From the NCBI GenBank assembly GCA_018061255.1, contig JAGOUN010000014.1, forward strand, positions 1 through 32,594: a stretch of DNA of 32,594 nucleotides, read 5' to 3'. Shown one piece after another: positions 7,566-18,052 of the stretch. The translations under genes and the position numbers were made by a program. Below the pieces are notes generated by a model. That model was not told the DNA's origin. It searched no databases and saw only the letters and a list, made by a program, of their open reading frames with translations. Source of the stretch: Gammaproteobacteria bacterium. GTDB taxonomy: Bacteria; Pseudomonadota; Gammaproteobacteria; JAGOUN01. The first letter of the stretch is position 1. Each line of letters opens with the position of its first letter.

Positions 7566-8723
7566 TTAAATACCCAACATCTGCCGACTTGGATACTCCA
7601 AATTCTCTTTAATTGCTACTAAAAATGAAATCGCCTCTTTTCCATCGACAATTCTATGATCATAAGAAAGCGCTAGATACATCATCGGACGAATTACGAC
7701 TTGTCCATTCTCAGCCACAGGACGTTGCTGAATAGTATGCATACCCAAAATTGCACTTTGTGGCGGGTTGATAATTGGTGTAGAAAGTAACGAACCAAAT
7801 ACGCCACCATTAGTAATAGAAAACGTCCCGCCAGTTAATTCTTCTAACGATAGTTTTCCATCTCGTGCGCGTTTTGCAAAATCTACGATTTTTAATTCTA
7901 TCTCTGCCATAGAAAGCTGGTCCGCATCACGTACAATCGGAACGACTAATCCTCTCTCAGTAGAAATCGCCATTCCAATATCAAAATAGTTATGGTAAAC
8001 AACATCTGTTCCATCAATTGAGGCATTGATGCTAGGAAAACGTTTAAGCGCTTCAACACATGCTAATGTAAAAAAGGACATAAAACCTAAACGCGCACCA
8101 TGTTTTTTCTCAAACACATCTTTATATTTTTGTCGCAAATCCATCACTGCTTGTAAATTCACTTCATTAAATGTGGTTAACATTGCCGTATTATTTTTTG
8201 CTTCTAATAAACGTTCTGCAATACGTTGACGTAGGCGTGTCATAGGCACACGCTTTTCAATACGCTCCCCAACCGATACAGAAGATCTTTTAGCTTGCAC
8301 AATATTTTCAAGATTAACTCGACCTTCTTGCACCGCCCTCTTTACTGATGGCGAAAGATGCTGCACGCTCTTCGTTTCGGTTTCTGTTGGTGTGACTAAT
8401 GGTGTTGGTTCTGATATCGGTGTCGGTGCAAGAGCTACCGGCTGGTCGCCTTTTTTTGATTCATCAACTTGGCTGTTAGAAGCACCCGCCTCAAATGTCC
8501 CCAAAATTTCACTGGCTAAAACAGTCGAACCCACCGGCTTCAAAATTTCTTTTAAAATACCATCTTCCAACGCCGGCACTTCAAGCACCACTTTGTCAGT
8601 TTCTAAATCTACAATATTTTCATCGCGCTTGACAAAATCACCAGGTTTTTTATGCCATGCAGCTACCGTTGCATCTGCAATTGATTCCGGTAGTGCCGGC
8701 ACTTTAATATTACTGATTGCCAT
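7566..8723 (-). CDS. sucB: 2-oxoglutarate dehydrogenase E2 (dihydrolipoyl succinyltransferase)
   Basis: From ATG 8723 (GAGGA 8 nt upstream) this is 385 aa; the same frame open upstream to 8867 overlaps sucA and is rejected. Residues 1-80 form the lipoyl domain with lipoyl-lysine K44 in [11 protein letters not shown] Pro/Thr linker follows. The catalytic domain from about 155 carries H356 and D360 in YDHRIVDG. The core is very close to E. coli SucB as I recall it ([28 protein letters not shown]). The subunit-binding region starts normally ([19 protein letters not shown], 123-141), but the expected Gly-Thr-Gly...Gly-Arg...Asp-Val second half is missing. No E3 gene lies nearby. Confidence 0.95.
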   Translation of the reverse strand: MAISNIKVPALPESIADATVAAWHKKPGDFVKRDENIVDLETDKVVLEVPALEDGILKEILKPVGSTVLASEILGTFEAGASNSQVDESKKGDQPVALAPTPISEPTPLVTPTETETKSVQHLSPSVKRAVQEGRVNLENIVQAKRSSVSVGERIEKRVPMTRLRQRIAERLLEAKNNTAMLTTFNEVNLQAVMDLRQKYKDVFEKKHGARLGFMSFFTLACVEALKRFPSINASIDGTDVVYHNYFDIGMAISTERGLVVPIVRDADQLSMAEIELKIVDFAKRARDGKLSLEELTGGTFSITNGGVFGSLLSTPIINPPQSAILGMHTIQQRPVAENGQVVIRPMMYLALSYDHRIVDGKEAISFLVAIKENLEYPSRQMLGI

Positions 8724-8737
8724 AGTATTCTTCCTCT

Positions 8738-11521
8738 TTAAGATAAATTTAATGCTTGTTTTACAAGTTCCGCTTGTTGTTTTGCATGCACGGATGGAAA
8801 ACCACCTGACGGCGCTGCTGTTGAAGAACGTCCCGCATAACTCAACGCTTGCTGCTTGCTTAAACAAGCTTCGATATCATGCTGGATTAGCAGCCAAGCC
8901 CCTTGATTTTGCGGCTCTTCTTGGCACCAAACAAAATCTTTCACATGGGTATATTTTGACAATGTTTCTACTATTTCTTCATTAGGAAAAGGATACAGTT
9001 GCTCAATTCGAATCAATGCAACATTGGTGCATTTGGCTTCAATGCGTGCCGTCAATAAATCGTAATAAACTTTGCCTGAACAAAACACAACGCGCGTAAC
9101 ATCAGAAATATTTAATGCCTCTTGTTCTGGAATCACTAACTCAAATTTTCCATCCGTCAAATCACTAATAGATGACACCACTAATTTATTCCGCAACATA
9201 CTTTTGGGCGTCATAACAATAAGCGGCTTACGAAATACTCGTAGAACTTGTCGTCGTAATAAATGAAAAATTTGCGCGGGAGTAGAAGGAATGCAAACCT
9301 GCATATTTTCTTGCGCACATAGCTGTAAAAAGCGTTCTAATCGTGCGGATGAATGCTCAGGACCAGCACCTTCATAACCGTGAGGAAGCAACATGACCAA
9401 GCCACATAAGCGCCCCCATTTTTGTTCGCCTGAACTAATAAACTGGTCAATAACCACTTGCGCACCATTAACGAAATCACCGTACTGCGCTTCCCAAATA
9501 GTCATCGTATCAGGCTCGGCAGCAGAAAAACCATATTCGAAACCTAACACGGCTTCTTCAGACAACAGCGAATCGATAATCGCTATTGACGCTTGTTTTT
9601 CAGCAATATGCTCTAAAGGTACATAAATTTTATCATCAGTCTGATCGTGTAATACCGAGTGTCTGTGTGCAAAAGTTCCCCGTGCCACATCTTCTCCACA
9701 TAAACGTATCGCATATCCTTCTGCTAACAAAGAGGCATAGGCTAAATTTTCTGCAAATCCCCAATCAATCGGAGACTCTCCTTGCGCCATTTTTTCACGC
9801 GCTAGAATGGTTCGTTTCACTTGTGACTGAAGAGTAAAATTTTCGGGGATCAATAAAAGATTTTTTGCATATGTTTGAAATTGTTGCTGAGAAATCCGCG
9901 AGTCATACTCTGTCCGCCAATGATGACCAAGATAAGGCACCCATTTTGCAGCAAATTCGTAACCCGACATATCATCCGACGCAGCGGCTACAGGTTGACC
10001 TGCATCTAATGCTGCTTGATAAGCATCTAATGCTTTACTCACTTCTTCTGTAGTGATGACTTTATCGGCTAATAATTTTTCAGCATAAAGTGTTCTAGGA
10101 GTAGGATGATTGCGAATAACATTGTACATCAAAGGTTGGGTAGCAGAAGGCTCATCGGCTTCATTATGGCCAAAACGCCGATAACCAATCAGGTCGACCA
10201 CCACATCTTTTTTAAATTGACTTCGATACTTCATCGCTAGTCGCGTTACAAAAATAACTGCTTCAGGATCATCTGCATTCACATGAAAAATAGGCGCTTC
10301 GATCATTTTAGCAATGTCAGTACAATATAAACTTGAACGCGCATCGGCAGGATTACTTGTCGTAAAGCCTACTTGATTATTAGTTACAATATGCAGAGAG
10401 CCACCCACTGAAAACCCACGTGTTTGTGACATTGCAAAAGATTCCATCACCACGCCTTGACCCGCAAAAGCAGCGTCACCATGCAAAATGACCGGCAATA
10501 CTGAGCCGCAAATCGTATCATTACGCCGCTGTTGTTTTGCTTTAGTCGACCCTAGAACTACCGGCATAATGATTTCTAAATGTGATGGATTAAATGCCAT
10601 ACAAAGATGTACTAGTTTATCTTCTAGAGTATTGGAAGCTTTAGTAAGAATATTAGAAGAATGGCCTAAATGATACGTAACGTCACCGGAGGAATTAGGA
10701 TCAATTAATTTTCCATCGATATAGTCCAATAAATCGCTAGGCTTTTTCCCTAAGACATTGACTAACACATTTAAACGACCGCGATGTGCCATACCAATAA
10801 CAATTTCTTCAACACCATGATTTGAAGCACGATTCACGATATCATTCATGCATGGAATAAGACTATCTAACCCTTCTAATGAAAATCGTGTTTTACCAAC
10901 ATAACGACGACCAAGATATTTCTCTAAACCTTCTGCAGCCGTTAAATCTTTAAAAATATTCTTTTTTTCCTCGACGGAGAGCGAAAATGCACCGCCATTC
11001 TGTTCAATTTCATTTTGCAACCATTGTGTTTCTTCTTCGTTGCTAATGTAAGTAAATTCAAAGCCAATATGTTGGCAATAAATAGCTTTATATTGCTCAA
11101 AAACTGCTTTTGCTTCTTGATCGTTTTGTAAATTAAAACGCTCAAGACTTAATGTTGGATGACCGATTGGCTTAGTTAGATTAAGCGGATCTAGATTGGC
11201 AAGTCTGTGGCCGTGTGTACGGAAGGCTTCTATCAATTGATAAACATTTAATGATGGATCATTGTAGGGGCGACCGGTTGGTCGCCCTGTTAGATTGGGC
11301 GACCAACCGGTCGCCCCTACAAATTCATTAATGATAGCTTGATGATCTACTTCTTGCGTTCCGCGTGGTGACATCCCTTCAAAATACGCCAAAATAGTAG
11401 GGTCTGAAATTTCCTTACCATTACAATAATCGTAATACAACGCTTCTAAATATGGCGCATTTTCACTCTCTAAATAAGAATTTTCTCGCTGAAACTGCAT
11501 TGAGTCATTATTATTTTTCAT
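8738..11521 (-). CDS. sucA: 2-oxoglutarate dehydrogenase E1
   Basis: The 927-aa thiamine-diphosphate enzyme (E. coli 933) decarboxylates 2-oxoglutarate and transfers the succinyl group to SucB. Core motifs are intact: [13 protein letters not shown]-type [80 protein letters not shown] and [17 protein letters not shown]. Residues 67-87 ([21 protein letters not shown]) are encoded by an inserted palindromic element, located in the linker between the N-terminal segment and the first core helix. ATG 11521 lies 3 bp after the sdhB stop, suggesting translational coupling; only a distant GGAGCGAG is visible upstream. Confidence 0.97.
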   Translation of the reverse strand: MKNNNDSMQFQRENSYLESENAPYLEALYYDYCNGKEISDPTILAYFEGMSPRGTQEVDHQAIINEFVGATGWSPNLTGRPTGRPYNDPSLNVYQLIEAFRTHGHRLANLDPLNLTKPIGHPTLSLERFNLQNDQEAKAVFEQYKAIYCQHIGFEFTYISNEEETQWLQNEIEQNGGAFSLSVEEKKNIFKDLTAAEGLEKYLGRRYVGKTRFSLEGLDSLIPCMNDIVNRASNHGVEEIVIGMAHRGRLNVLVNVLGKKPSDLLDYIDGKLIDPNSSGDVTYHLGHSSNILTKASNTLEDKLVHLCMAFNPSHLEIIMPVVLGSTKAKQQRRNDTICGSVLPVILHGDAAFAGQGVVMESFAMSQTRGFSVGGSLHIVTNNQVGFTTSNPADARSSLYCTDIAKMIEAPIFHVNADDPEAVIFVTRLAMKYRSQFKKDVVVDLIGYRRFGHNEADEPSATQPLMYNVIRNHPTPRTLYAEKLLADKVITTEEVSKALDAYQAALDAGQPVAAASDDMSGYEFAAKWVPYLGHHWRTEYDSRISQQQFQTYAKNLLLIPENFTLQSQVKRTILAREKMAQGESPIDWGFAENLAYASLLAEGYAIRLCGEDVARGTFAHRHSVLHDQTDDKIYVPLEHIAEKQASIAIIDSLLSEEAVLGFEYGFSAAEPDTMTIWEAQYGDFVNGAQVVIDQFISSGEQKWGRLCGLVMLLPHGYEGAGPEHSSARLERFLQLCAQENMQVCIPSTPAQIFHLLRRQVLRVFRKPLIVMTPKSMLRNKLVVSSISDLTDGKFELVIPEQEALNISDVTRVVFCSGKVYYDLLTARIEAKCTNVALIRIEQLYPFPNEEIVETLSKYTHVKDFVWCQEEPQNQGAWLLIQHDIEACLSKQQALSYAGRSSTAAPSGGFPSVHAKQQAELVKQALNLS
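11262..11322. repeat. Palindromic element in frame within sucA
   Basis: The arms at 11262-11287 and 11297-11322 are perfect 26-bp inverted repeats around a 9-nt loop (11288-11296). Each arm contains its own smaller palindrome (GGGCGACC, GGTT, GGTCGCCC), so single-stranded DNA or RNA could fold either as one long hairpin or as a two-lobed structure. The GC content is far above the flanking gene. A decayed half-copy lies at 21171-21193. The element keeps the sucA frame open. Confidence 0.9.
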
Positions 11522-11524
11522 TAT

Positions 11525-12250
11525 TTATTTGCTCGCTCCAACGCTTTCTTTTAATAATAAAGAACGTATCTTGCCGATTGCTTGAGTAGGATTTAATCCT
11601 TTAGGACAAACGCTAACGCAGTTCATAATGCCGCGACAGCGAAATAAACTGAACGGATCGCTCAAATCAGCTAAGCGTTCTTCAGTCGCTGTATCACGAC
11701 TATCAGCAATAAAACGATACGCATGTAAAAGCCCTTGTGGACCAACAAACTTTTCTGGATTCCACCAAAACGAAGGACAAGAAGTCGAACAACATGCACA
11801 TAAAATGCATTCGTAAAGACCATCCAATTTTGCGCGTTCTTCAGGTGATTGTAAGCGTTCTGTGGTTGGGGTCGGTTGATCATTAATTAAATAAGGTTTA
11901 ACGCGATCGTATTGTTTATAAAATTGCGTCATATCAATAACTAAATCTCGTACCACAGGCATTCCCGGCAGCGGACGCAATGTAATCGTTGAACCTTTAA
12001 AAGAAGATAAATGCGTAATACAAGCAAGACCATTTTTGCCATTCATATTCATGCCGTCAGAACCACAAACGCCTTCACGACATGATTTTCTGAAAGTCAG
12101 GCTTGTGTCTTGTTTTTTAAGCTCCATCAATGCATCGAGCACCATAATGCAATTATGCTTTTTAGTATCTAAAGTATATGTCTGCATATAGGGTTTACTA
12201 TCAACATCTGGGTTGTAGCGATAAATTTCAAATGTTGTTAATTCACTCAT
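11525..12250 (-). CDS. sdhB: Succinate dehydrogenase iron-sulfur subunit
   Basis: The 241-aa subunit carries electrons from SdhA flavin to the membrane quinone site. The plant-type [2Fe-2S] site is CREGVCGSDG...LAC, with C57, C62, D65 and C77; the Asp at the third position is also found in E. coli. The [4Fe-4S] ligands are C148, C151, C154 and C215, and the [3Fe-4S] ligands are C158, C205 and C211 (CILCACCSTSCPS, then CRGIMNCVSVCPKGLNP). It lies 20 bp after sdhA and 3 bp before sucA in the same operon. Confidence 0.98.
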   Translation of the reverse strand: MSELTTFEIYRYNPDVDSKPYMQTYTLDTKKHNCIMVLDALMELKKQDTSLTFRKSCREGVCGSDGMNMNGKNGLACITHLSSFKGSTITLRPLPGMPVVRDLVIDMTQFYKQYDRVKPYLINDQPTPTTERLQSPEERAKLDGLYECILCACCSTSCPSFWWNPEKFVGPQGLLHAYRFIADSRDTATEERLADLSDPFSLFRCRGIMNCVSVCPKGLNPTQAIGKIRSLLLKESVGASK

Positions 12251-12270
12251 TGTATTCCTCGTCTTTAATC

Positions 12271-14043
12271 TTAATGATCTCGTTCTTTTACTGGGATAGG
12301 ATCAATATGTTTTGGCGTCATATTCACTTCGCGAAAAGAGATCTTTTCGCCTTCGCTCATATAAACAGAATGCTTCAACCAGTTTTTATCATCACGCTCT
12401 GGAAAATCAAAACGCGAATGCGCTCCGCGACTTTCAGTGCGATAGTCTGCTAACTTGGCGGTTGCATAAGCGACTTCAATCAGATTATCTAGCTCTAAGG
12501 CTTCTAAACGAGCGGTATTAAACGTTTTGCTCTTATCGTGCAAGCTTGCTTTTTTCAAACGATCACGTAAATCGGATAACTTTTTTAAGCCCGTTGCCAT
12601 ATGTTCAGCGGTTCTAAATACACCAAAATCTTGCTGCATAATTTCACACATTTCAGTGCGAATGATTTCTGGATCCTCACCGTCTTTTGGATTATTTTCC
12701 CAGCGTTGATAGCGTGCCATAGCAGCATCAATATTTGCATCCGTAACATCTGCATGCTCACTGTTTTCTTTCAACATTTTTTCTAGATACAAACCAATTG
12801 AACGACCAAAAACGACAATATCTAATAATGAATTTGCGCCTAAGCGATTAGCGCCATGTACAGAAACACAAGCGCATTCACCTGCTGCATATAGTCCATC
12901 GATTAAACTCTCATTTCCATTCGCATCTAAGGTGATCGCTTGACCATGATGATTGGTTGGAATTCCGCCCATCATATAATGGCAGGTTGGAATTACTGGA
13001 ATAGGTTCTTTCACCGGGTCAACACCAGCAAATGTTTTAGCACTTTCACGAATCCCTGGTAAGCGTTCGCTAATAATTTTTTCACCAAGATGATCGACGT
13101 GAAGCAACACATAATCTTTGTTAGGACCACAACCACGCCCTTCACGTATTTCCATAATAGAAGAACGCGCGACAACATCACGGCATGCTAAATCTTTTAA
13201 GTGTGGTGCATAACGTTCCATAAAACGCTCTCCCAGGCCATTCACTAAATAGCCGCCTTCACCACGACAACCTTCGGTAATTAACACGCCTGCGCCAGCA
13301 ATGCCTGTAGGATGGAATTGCCAAAACTCCATATCTTGTACTGGAAATCCAGCGCGTAACACCATACCAATACCATCACCGGTATTAATATGCGCATTGG
13401 TCGTTGACTTGTAAATTCGCCCTGCTCCACCAGTTGCTAACACCGTGGCACGAGATTTTAAGAAATAAACTTCGCCAGTTTCAATTTCCATCGCAGTAAT
13501 CCCCACGACTTGATTGTTCTCGTTTTTCACAAGATCAATGGCAAACCATTCATTTAGAAAATTAGTTTTTGCGGCAATATTTTGTTGATACAGTGCATGT
13601 AACATCGCATGCCCGGTTCTATCCGAAGCACAGCAAGTGCGGTGCGCTAGTTTTTCACCAAAATTCGTTGTCTGACCGCCAAACGCACGCTGATAAATTT
13701 TGCCTTCTTCGGTACGTGAGAAAGGTAAACCCATGTGCTCAAGTTCATAAATCGTGGCTGGCGCTTGTTTACACATGTACTCAATCGCTTCTTGATCGCC
13801 TAAACAATCAGAACCCATCACGGTATCATACATATGCCAGCGCCAATCATCGACACTGCCCATATTACCTAAAGCCGCATTAATACCACCTTGTGCGGCC
13901 ACCGTATGTGAACGCGTAGGAAAAACTTTTGAAACCACGGCTACATTTAAACCCGAAGCGGCCATTTGCAAACTCGCACGTAAACCCGCTCCACCACCGC
14001 CAACAATAACGGCATCGTATTCTTTAACCGGAAGACTGGTCAT
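12271..14043 (-). CDS. sdhA: Succinate dehydrogenase flavoprotein subunit
   Basis: The 590-aa protein oxidises succinate to fumarate. The dinucleotide fold [17 protein letters not shown] lies at 13-29. [10 protein letters not shown] places the covalent FAD histidine at H46. [18 protein letters not shown] and [10 protein letters not shown] form the substrate-binding region. [18 protein letters not shown] is the conserved C-terminal FAD-binding stretch, and the end has the usual [11 protein letters not shown] motif. It has no TAT or Sec signal and acts on the cytoplasmic face of the inner membrane. It starts 3 bp after the sdhD stop. Confidence 0.98.
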   Translation of the reverse strand: MTSLPVKEYDAVIVGGGGAGLRASLQMAASGLNVAVVSKVFPTRSHTVAAQGGINAALGNMGSVDDWRWHMYDTVMGSDCLGDQEAIEYMCKQAPATIYELEHMGLPFSRTEEGKIYQRAFGGQTTNFGEKLAHRTCCASDRTGHAMLHALYQQNIAAKTNFLNEWFAIDLVKNENNQVVGITAMEIETGEVYFLKSRATVLATGGAGRIYKSTTNAHINTGDGIGMVLRAGFPVQDMEFWQFHPTGIAGAGVLITEGCRGEGGYLVNGLGERFMERYAPHLKDLACRDVVARSSIMEIREGRGCGPNKDYVLLHVDHLGEKIISERLPGIRESAKTFAGVDPVKEPIPVIPTCHYMMGGIPTNHHGQAITLDANGNESLIDGLYAAGECACVSVHGANRLGANSLLDIVVFGRSIGLYLEKMLKENSEHADVTDANIDAAMARYQRWENNPKDGEDPEIIRTEMCEIMQQDFGVFRTAEHMATGLKKLSDLRDRLKKASLHDKSKTFNTARLEALELDNLIEVAYATAKLADYRTESRGAHSRFDFPERDDKNWLKHSVYMSEGEKISFREVNMTPKHIDPIPVKERDH

Positions 14044-14046
14044 GCG

Positions 14047-14394
14047 TTAAACTCCCCACATAATCTGAACAAACCAAATAAAATAAGCGATCAATAGTAA
14101 CATGACCACACTCATCAAAATAAAACGTAATTTCCAAGGATGGATATAATCAGTAAAAATCGTCCACACCCCCACCCAGGAATGAACCACAATACTTAAA
14201 AAAGCAATTAATGAAATAATTTTAAACCATAATGGTGAAAAAATAGACTGCCATTCGGTAAAATTTAACGGCGAATGTTTGATAAGCAAAATGCCAAATA
14301 CGAGTAAATATACAATCAAACACACCGCACTGACGCGCTGCAATAACCAATCTCTTACCCCTACTCGTGAAACGGTTCTGGTATTCATTTGCAT
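14047..14394 (-). CDS. sdhD: Succinate dehydrogenase membrane anchor, cytochrome b556 small subunit
   Basis: This 115-aa protein has three membrane helices (about 22-40, 57-75 and 90-110). HSWVGVWTIFTDYIHPWK contains the haem-ligand histidine and the Asp-Tyr pair near the quinone site, as in E. coli SdhD. ATG 14394 is preferred over the ATG at 14403 because GGGAGG at 14404-14409 abuts that ATG but is spaced 9 nt from 14394. The start overlaps the end of sdhC by 10 bp, typical of coupled subunit synthesis. Confidence 0.92.
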   Translation of the reverse strand: MQMNTRTVSRVGVRDWLLQRVSAVCLIVYLLVFGILLIKHSPLNFTEWQSIFSPLWFKIISLIAFLSIVVHSWVGVWTIFTDYIHPWKLRFILMSVVMLLLIAYFIWFVQIMWGV

Positions 14395-14762
14395 AGTAAC
14401 CATCCTCCCACTGCTAATATCAATAAGCCGCTAATAATTATGACTCCCCAAGCAGCTTTCGGACCGCTCTCTTTGTGCTCAAACCAACCAGCATCCATTA
14501 ATAAGTGCCGAATTCCTGCGATCACATGATAAATTAAACCAGCAAGCATAAACCATTCAATAAGCCTGATGACAATGCACGTATTTGCATGCTGCAACAA
14601 AATAAAGCCATCGGGTGTAAAAGATAATCCAAGCCCCCACAACCCCACTGGAATTAATAAAAACAGTAATAAGCCAGAGGCACGATGCAAAATCGAGCTA
14701 ATCGCTGCAACAGGAAACTTGATGGTCATCAAGTTAAGATTTATTGGTCTTTTTTTGCGCAT
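14385..14762 (-). CDS. sdhC: Succinate dehydrogenase cytochrome b556 large subunit
   Basis: The 125-aa protein has three membrane helices. SSILHRASG (22-30) carries the quinone-site Ser and Arg (R27). YHVIAGIRHLLMD has haem-ligand H79. The N-terminus RPINLNLMTIKFP matches the RPVNLDL...FP pattern of the family. AAGGA 7 nt before ATG 14762 supports the start. It is the first gene of the minus-strand TCA block and diverges from gltA. Confidence 0.93.
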   Translation of the reverse strand: MRKKRPINLNLMTIKFPVAAISSILHRASGLLLFLLIPVGLWGLGLSFTPDGFILLQHANTCIVIRLIEWFMLAGLIYHVIAGIRHLLMDAGWFEHKESGPKAAWGVIIISGLLILAVGGWLLCK

Positions 14763-14937
14763 TAACTATCCTTAAGCTTTATAAGCAACGAATCGGTAGT
14801 ATACCGGCACTTGACTAGAAAAAAAACCGAACAATCAAAAAACTTAGTTCAAATTCATTTTAAAACCTTGCTAATCTAAGTTATTATCAAATCACAGAAT
14901 CAGATTGCCTGCGCCCGCATGAATTTAGGAGAAAATA
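14763..14937. promoter_or_regulatory. Divergent sdhC / gltA control region
   Basis: These 175 bp contain no gene and must hold promoters for both directions. For sdhC (minus strand) a good -10, TATACT, lies at 14803-14798, giving a leader of about 30 nt; its -35 region is only a T-run. For gltA (plus strand) TTCAAA at 14850 with TAATCT about 18 bp downstream is a weak candidate. A TTTAGGAG Shine-Dalgarno sits before the gltA ATG. I saw no clear regulator site. Confidence 0.5.
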
Positions 14938-16227
14938 ATGGCCAATGCTCAAAAAGCAACACTAACCGTTAACGGAAAAACCTTTGAGCTTCCTGTTTAT
15001 TCAGGAACATTAGGCCCAAATGTTATCGATGTAAGTTCTTTAGCACAAAATGATATTTTTACCTATGATCCCGGCTTTATGTCTACAGCGGCGTGTGATT
15101 CTGGTATCACATTTATCGATGGCGACAAAGGCATTCTCTTGCATCGCGGCTATCCTATTGGCGAATTAGCTGAAAATGCGACTTATTTGGAGGTCTGTTA
15201 TTTATTACTGAACGGCGAACTACCTAACAAAGAGCAATATGCTTCTTTTGAAACAGAGATCAAACATCACACACTTCTTCACGAACAAGTTCGCACATTC
15301 TTCAATGGATTTCGTCGCGATGCTCATCCCATGGCGATTATGGTTGGCGTAGTGGGAGCACTATCTGCCTTCTATAACGATACTATCAATGTTAATAAGC
15401 CTGATAGTCGCCGCATGACAGCCGTTCGATTAATCGCAAAAATGCCCACTATTGCTGCAATGTCATACAAATACGCTCAAGGTCAGCCGTTTATTTATCC
15501 GGATAATACACTTTCTTTTAGTGAGAATTTTCTACACATGATGTTTGGCACGCCCTGTGAAAATAAAAAACCCAACCCAGTGTTAGCCAAAGCACTAGAC
15601 AAGATTTTTATTCTACACGCTGATCACGAACAAAATGCCTCAACTTCAACCGTAAGATTAGCAGGGTCGACAGGCGCAAATCCTTATGCCTGTGTTTCAG
15701 CGGGTATTGCGGCATTATGGGGGCCCGCACATGGCGGCGCGAATGAAGCTTGTCTCAATATGTTGCGTCAAATTGGTGATGTGAAAAATATTCCAGCGTA
15801 CGTCGCTAGAGCCAAAGACAAAAATGATCCATTCCGTTTAATGGGCTTTGGTCATCGTGTTTATAAAAACTATGATCCACGCGCTAAAGTGATGCAAGAA
15901 GCATGCCATGAAGTACTGAATGCCGTTGGTCGCAAAGATGATCCAATTCTTGATGTGGCAATGGAATTAGAACGCATTGCATTAAGCGACAGCTATTTCA
16001 TTGAGAGAAAACTTTATCCTAACGTGGATTTTTACTCTGGAATCACCTTAAGTGCGCTAGGGATTCCTAGTAATATGTTTACAGTTATTTTCGCAGTTGC
16101 ACGCACCATCGGTTGGATTGCAAATTGGAATGAAATGATGGCCGATGATCACAGAAAATTAGGACGACCGCGACAACTTTATACCGGTCCGGTACAGCGA
16201 GATTACGTTCCAGTTGAAAAACGGTAA
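14938..16227 (+). CDS. gltA: Type II citrate synthase
   Basis: The 429-aa enzyme condenses oxaloacetate and acetyl-CoA to citrate. The catalytic triad is present: H265 in [12 protein letters not shown]306 in [14 protein letters not shown] and D364 in NVDFYSG. The N-terminal small domain and [15 protein letters not shown] (41-55) identify the hexameric, NADH-type gram-negative class. AGGAG lies 7-8 nt before ATG 14938. It is transcribed away from the sdh-suc block, so the entry step and the later TCA steps share one control region. hslO follows 9 bp downstream. Confidence 0.98.
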   Translation: MANAQKATLTVNGKTFELPVYSGTLGPNVIDVSSLAQNDIFTYDPGFMSTAACDSGITFIDGDKGILLHRGYPIGELAENATYLEVCYLLLNGELPNKEQYASFETEIKHHTLLHEQVRTFFNGFRRDAHPMAIMVGVVGALSAFYNDTINVNKPDSRRMTAVRLIAKMPTIAAMSYKYAQGQPFIYPDNTLSFSENFLHMMFGTPCENKKPNPVLAKALDKIFILHADHEQNASTSTVRLAGSTGANPYACVSAGIAALWGPAHGGANEACLNMLRQIGDVKNIPAYVARAKDKNDPFRLMGFGHRVYKNYDPRAKVMQEACHEVLNAVGRKDDPILDVAMELERIALSDSYFIERKLYPNVDFYSGITLSALGIPSNMFTVIFAVARTIGWIANWNEMMADDHRKLGRPRQLYTGPVQRDYVPVEKR

Positions 16228-16236
16228 TCACTAATA

Positions 16237-17082
16237 ATGACGCAATTAAACAAGGATTTTTTACAAGGTTTTCTTTTTGATAACTCTGATGTCAGAGGGA
16301 AAACCGTGCGATTGAATAATAGCATTCGCACGATTATGGATCAGCATGATTATCCTCCAGTGATTCGGTCTATTCTCGGGGAATTACTTGCTGCCTCTGT
16401 TTTACTTTCATCTACGCTAAAATATGAAGGGCAGCTCACCCTGCAATTTCAAGGTGAAAGTGCTATAAAAATGTTAGTCGCAAAATGTAATCATAAGCTT
16501 GAAATTCGCGGATTGGCGCAATGGGACAAAGATGTCGACACGGAGCAATTAAAACAGGTTTTTTTCTCTGGTAAATTAATTATTACTGTAGAAGAAGCAC
16601 GTGACAATCAACGCCATCAAAGTATCGTAGCGATTGAAAATAAGAGCATTGCAGAAGCTATTGAAGTCTACTTCAAACAGTCTGAGCAAATTCCTACTAA
16701 AATTATCTTGGGTAACGACAAAAATCATTTTGCCGGCCTTCTGGTACAGAAAATGCCCAGTCATAGCACTGAACAAATTAATTTTTGGCAGCATGTTGAA
16801 ATACTTACCAGCACCCTGAAGTCAGAGGAACTGATTAAATGGGATAATCAGACACTATTAAAAAAACTATTTCACGAAGAAGATATACGACTTTTCAATA
16901 GTGAGCCGGTTATGTTTAATTGCACTTGCAGCCATGAGAAAACTCAAAATACACTTCGATTATTGGGACAAAAAGAAGCTTTAGCGGCATTTTTAACGCA
17001 TAAAGTACTGACTGTCACTTGCGAATATTGCAACAAAAGCTACGAGTTTACAAAACAAGCCGTTGAACAGTTGTTTCATTAA
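16237..17082 (+). CDS. hslO: Hsp33 redox-regulated holdase chaperone
   Basis: The 281-aa cytoplasmic chaperone is switched on by oxidation. The four zinc-binding cysteines at the C-terminal redox switch are present as CxC (C229, C231) and CxxC (C262, C265), in FNCTCSHEKT and LTVTCEYCNKSY. The N-terminal substrate domain (DVRGKTVRLN, GELLAASVLLSSTLKYEGQLTLQ) fits the family, and the length is near the usual 290. The start ATG 16237 lacks a clear Shine-Dalgarno and is 9 bp after the gltA stop, so it may be translated by reinitiation. It is convergent with the PSAP-motif gene, leaving 11 bp. Confidence 0.95.
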   Translation: MTQLNKDFLQGFLFDNSDVRGKTVRLNNSIRTIMDQHDYPPVIRSILGELLAASVLLSSTLKYEGQLTLQFQGESAIKMLVAKCNHKLEIRGLAQWDKDVDTEQLKQVFFSGKLIITVEEARDNQRHQSIVAIENKSIAEAIEVYFKQSEQIPTKIILGNDKNHFAGLLVQKMPSHSTEQINFWQHVEILTSTLKSEELIKWDNQTLLKKLFHEEDIRLFNSEPVMFNCTCSHEKTQNTLRLLGQKEALAAFLTHKVLTVTCEYCNKSYEFTKQAVEQLFH

Positions 17083-17093
17083 TCGCAACAACA

Positions 17094-18008
17094 TTACTCA
17101 TCCCGCTTTTTTCCACCAGAATAAGGTGGCTTGGGAGTCGGCGTCTTGTAACCGTGCTGCTGCATGCTACTAAAGACTTCCGGGCAACTCATAATTCTTT
17201 GGTCGATTGCATGCAAATCGCGGCCAAGACCCTCATGTGCTTGTAATTGACCTGCTTGAGCCACTTTTAAACGTAACGTAAGCTCCAATGCATTGGGATC
17301 ATTCACGCCTACTCCAGCATTATGTAGAGCGCGACGAAGATTCATACTTGCTACTTCTTCTTGAGTCAAAACTCTTACATCGGTCGCCTCGACAGCATCA
17401 CTACTATCGACTGGTGTAGCATGCAGCTCTTCAGGTGGCGCGGAAGGAACCCTATAATCATAATCCATGTATTTTATCGGTGGAGCTGAGGGCAAATAAG
17501 CGGCTGCTCTTTGTGATGCCTCTGCAGAAGGCTGATATCCAAAATAAAATGATCGATCAACGCCCGCCTGTAGGTCCAAAAGCATCATGCGAAGTTTACT
17601 CTCCGTCAAGCCTAGCTCTGCATAGCCCTTAATGTTTGTGATGCCTCTGGAGAATTTTAAAGTCACATTTCTCGTTGATGTCAAAAATTTTTCTTGCGCC
17701 TCTTTTAGTTCATTAAGAATCTTTTGCAACAGATCTTCAATAGGATCTTTCATCTCATCATCAGGCACAACTTCAAAAATATGTCTTTTTTCATCATCAA
17801 CCATTTTTTCTAAAGCATTTTGAGCGAACTCTTCATTCGCTTTGACAAAGTTTTCTGCAGCAAAATCGCGCAACCTATCAATTTCCCATAACATCAAGGA
17901 ATAAGTATGACATATTGCACCTTCAAGCATTGCCTTGATTGAACCCGCAATAGTAGGAGCACTATAAACTTCCGATTCAAATGGATTATTATTTTGGTAA
18001 TTTGCCAT
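17094..18008 (-). CDS. Hypothetical protein with twin PSAP motifs
   Basis: I do not recognise this 304-aa protein. Residues about 10-150 look helical and charged, with a coiled-coil-like stretch (DLLQKILNELKEAQEKFL). A Pro-rich section then carries LPSAPP and VPSAPPEE (PSAP at about 173-176 and 188-191) separated by an acidic Tyr-rich spacer. The rest is Ala/Leu-rich helix ending in a basic Pro-rich tail (TPKPPYSGGKKRDE). There is no signal peptide. ATG 18008 is chosen because GCGGAG lies 6 nt upstream; the frame is open further to 18050. P(S/T)AP is the TSG101-binding late-domain motif of eukaryotic and viral proteins, so a secreted effector is possible but unproven. The gene follows an OMP gene and an acyl-CoA ligase gene. 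Confidence 0.55.
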   Translation of the reverse strand: MANYQNNNPFESEVYSAPTIAGSIKAMLEGAICHTYSLMLWEIDRLRDFAAENFVKANEEFAQNALEKMVDDEKRHIFEVVPDDEMKDPIEDLLQKILNELKEAQEKFLTSTRNVTLKFSRGITNIKGYAELGLTESKLRMMLLDLQAGVDRSFYFGYQPSAEASQRAAAYLPSAPPIKYMDYDYRVPSAPPEELHATPVDSSDAVEATDVRVLTQEEVASMNLRRALHNAGVGVNDPNALELTLRLKVAQAGQLQAHEGLGRDLHAIDQRIMSCPEVFSSMQQHGYKTPTPKPPYSGGKKRDE

Positions 18009-18052
18009 CACATACTCCGCTTCATAGTTCGTCAATTTTAGAAAAAGCACCT

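Noticed and set aside
8724-8867. N-terminal extension of SucB (48 residues)
   Set aside because: It overlaps the sucA 3' end and lacks a ribosome site, whereas ATG 8723 has GAGGA and the canonical lipoyl-domain start.
8392-8985. Long plus-strand frame opposite sucA/sucB (197 codons)
   Set aside because: Antisense shadow of strongly conserved genes; no ribosome site, no recognisable domain.
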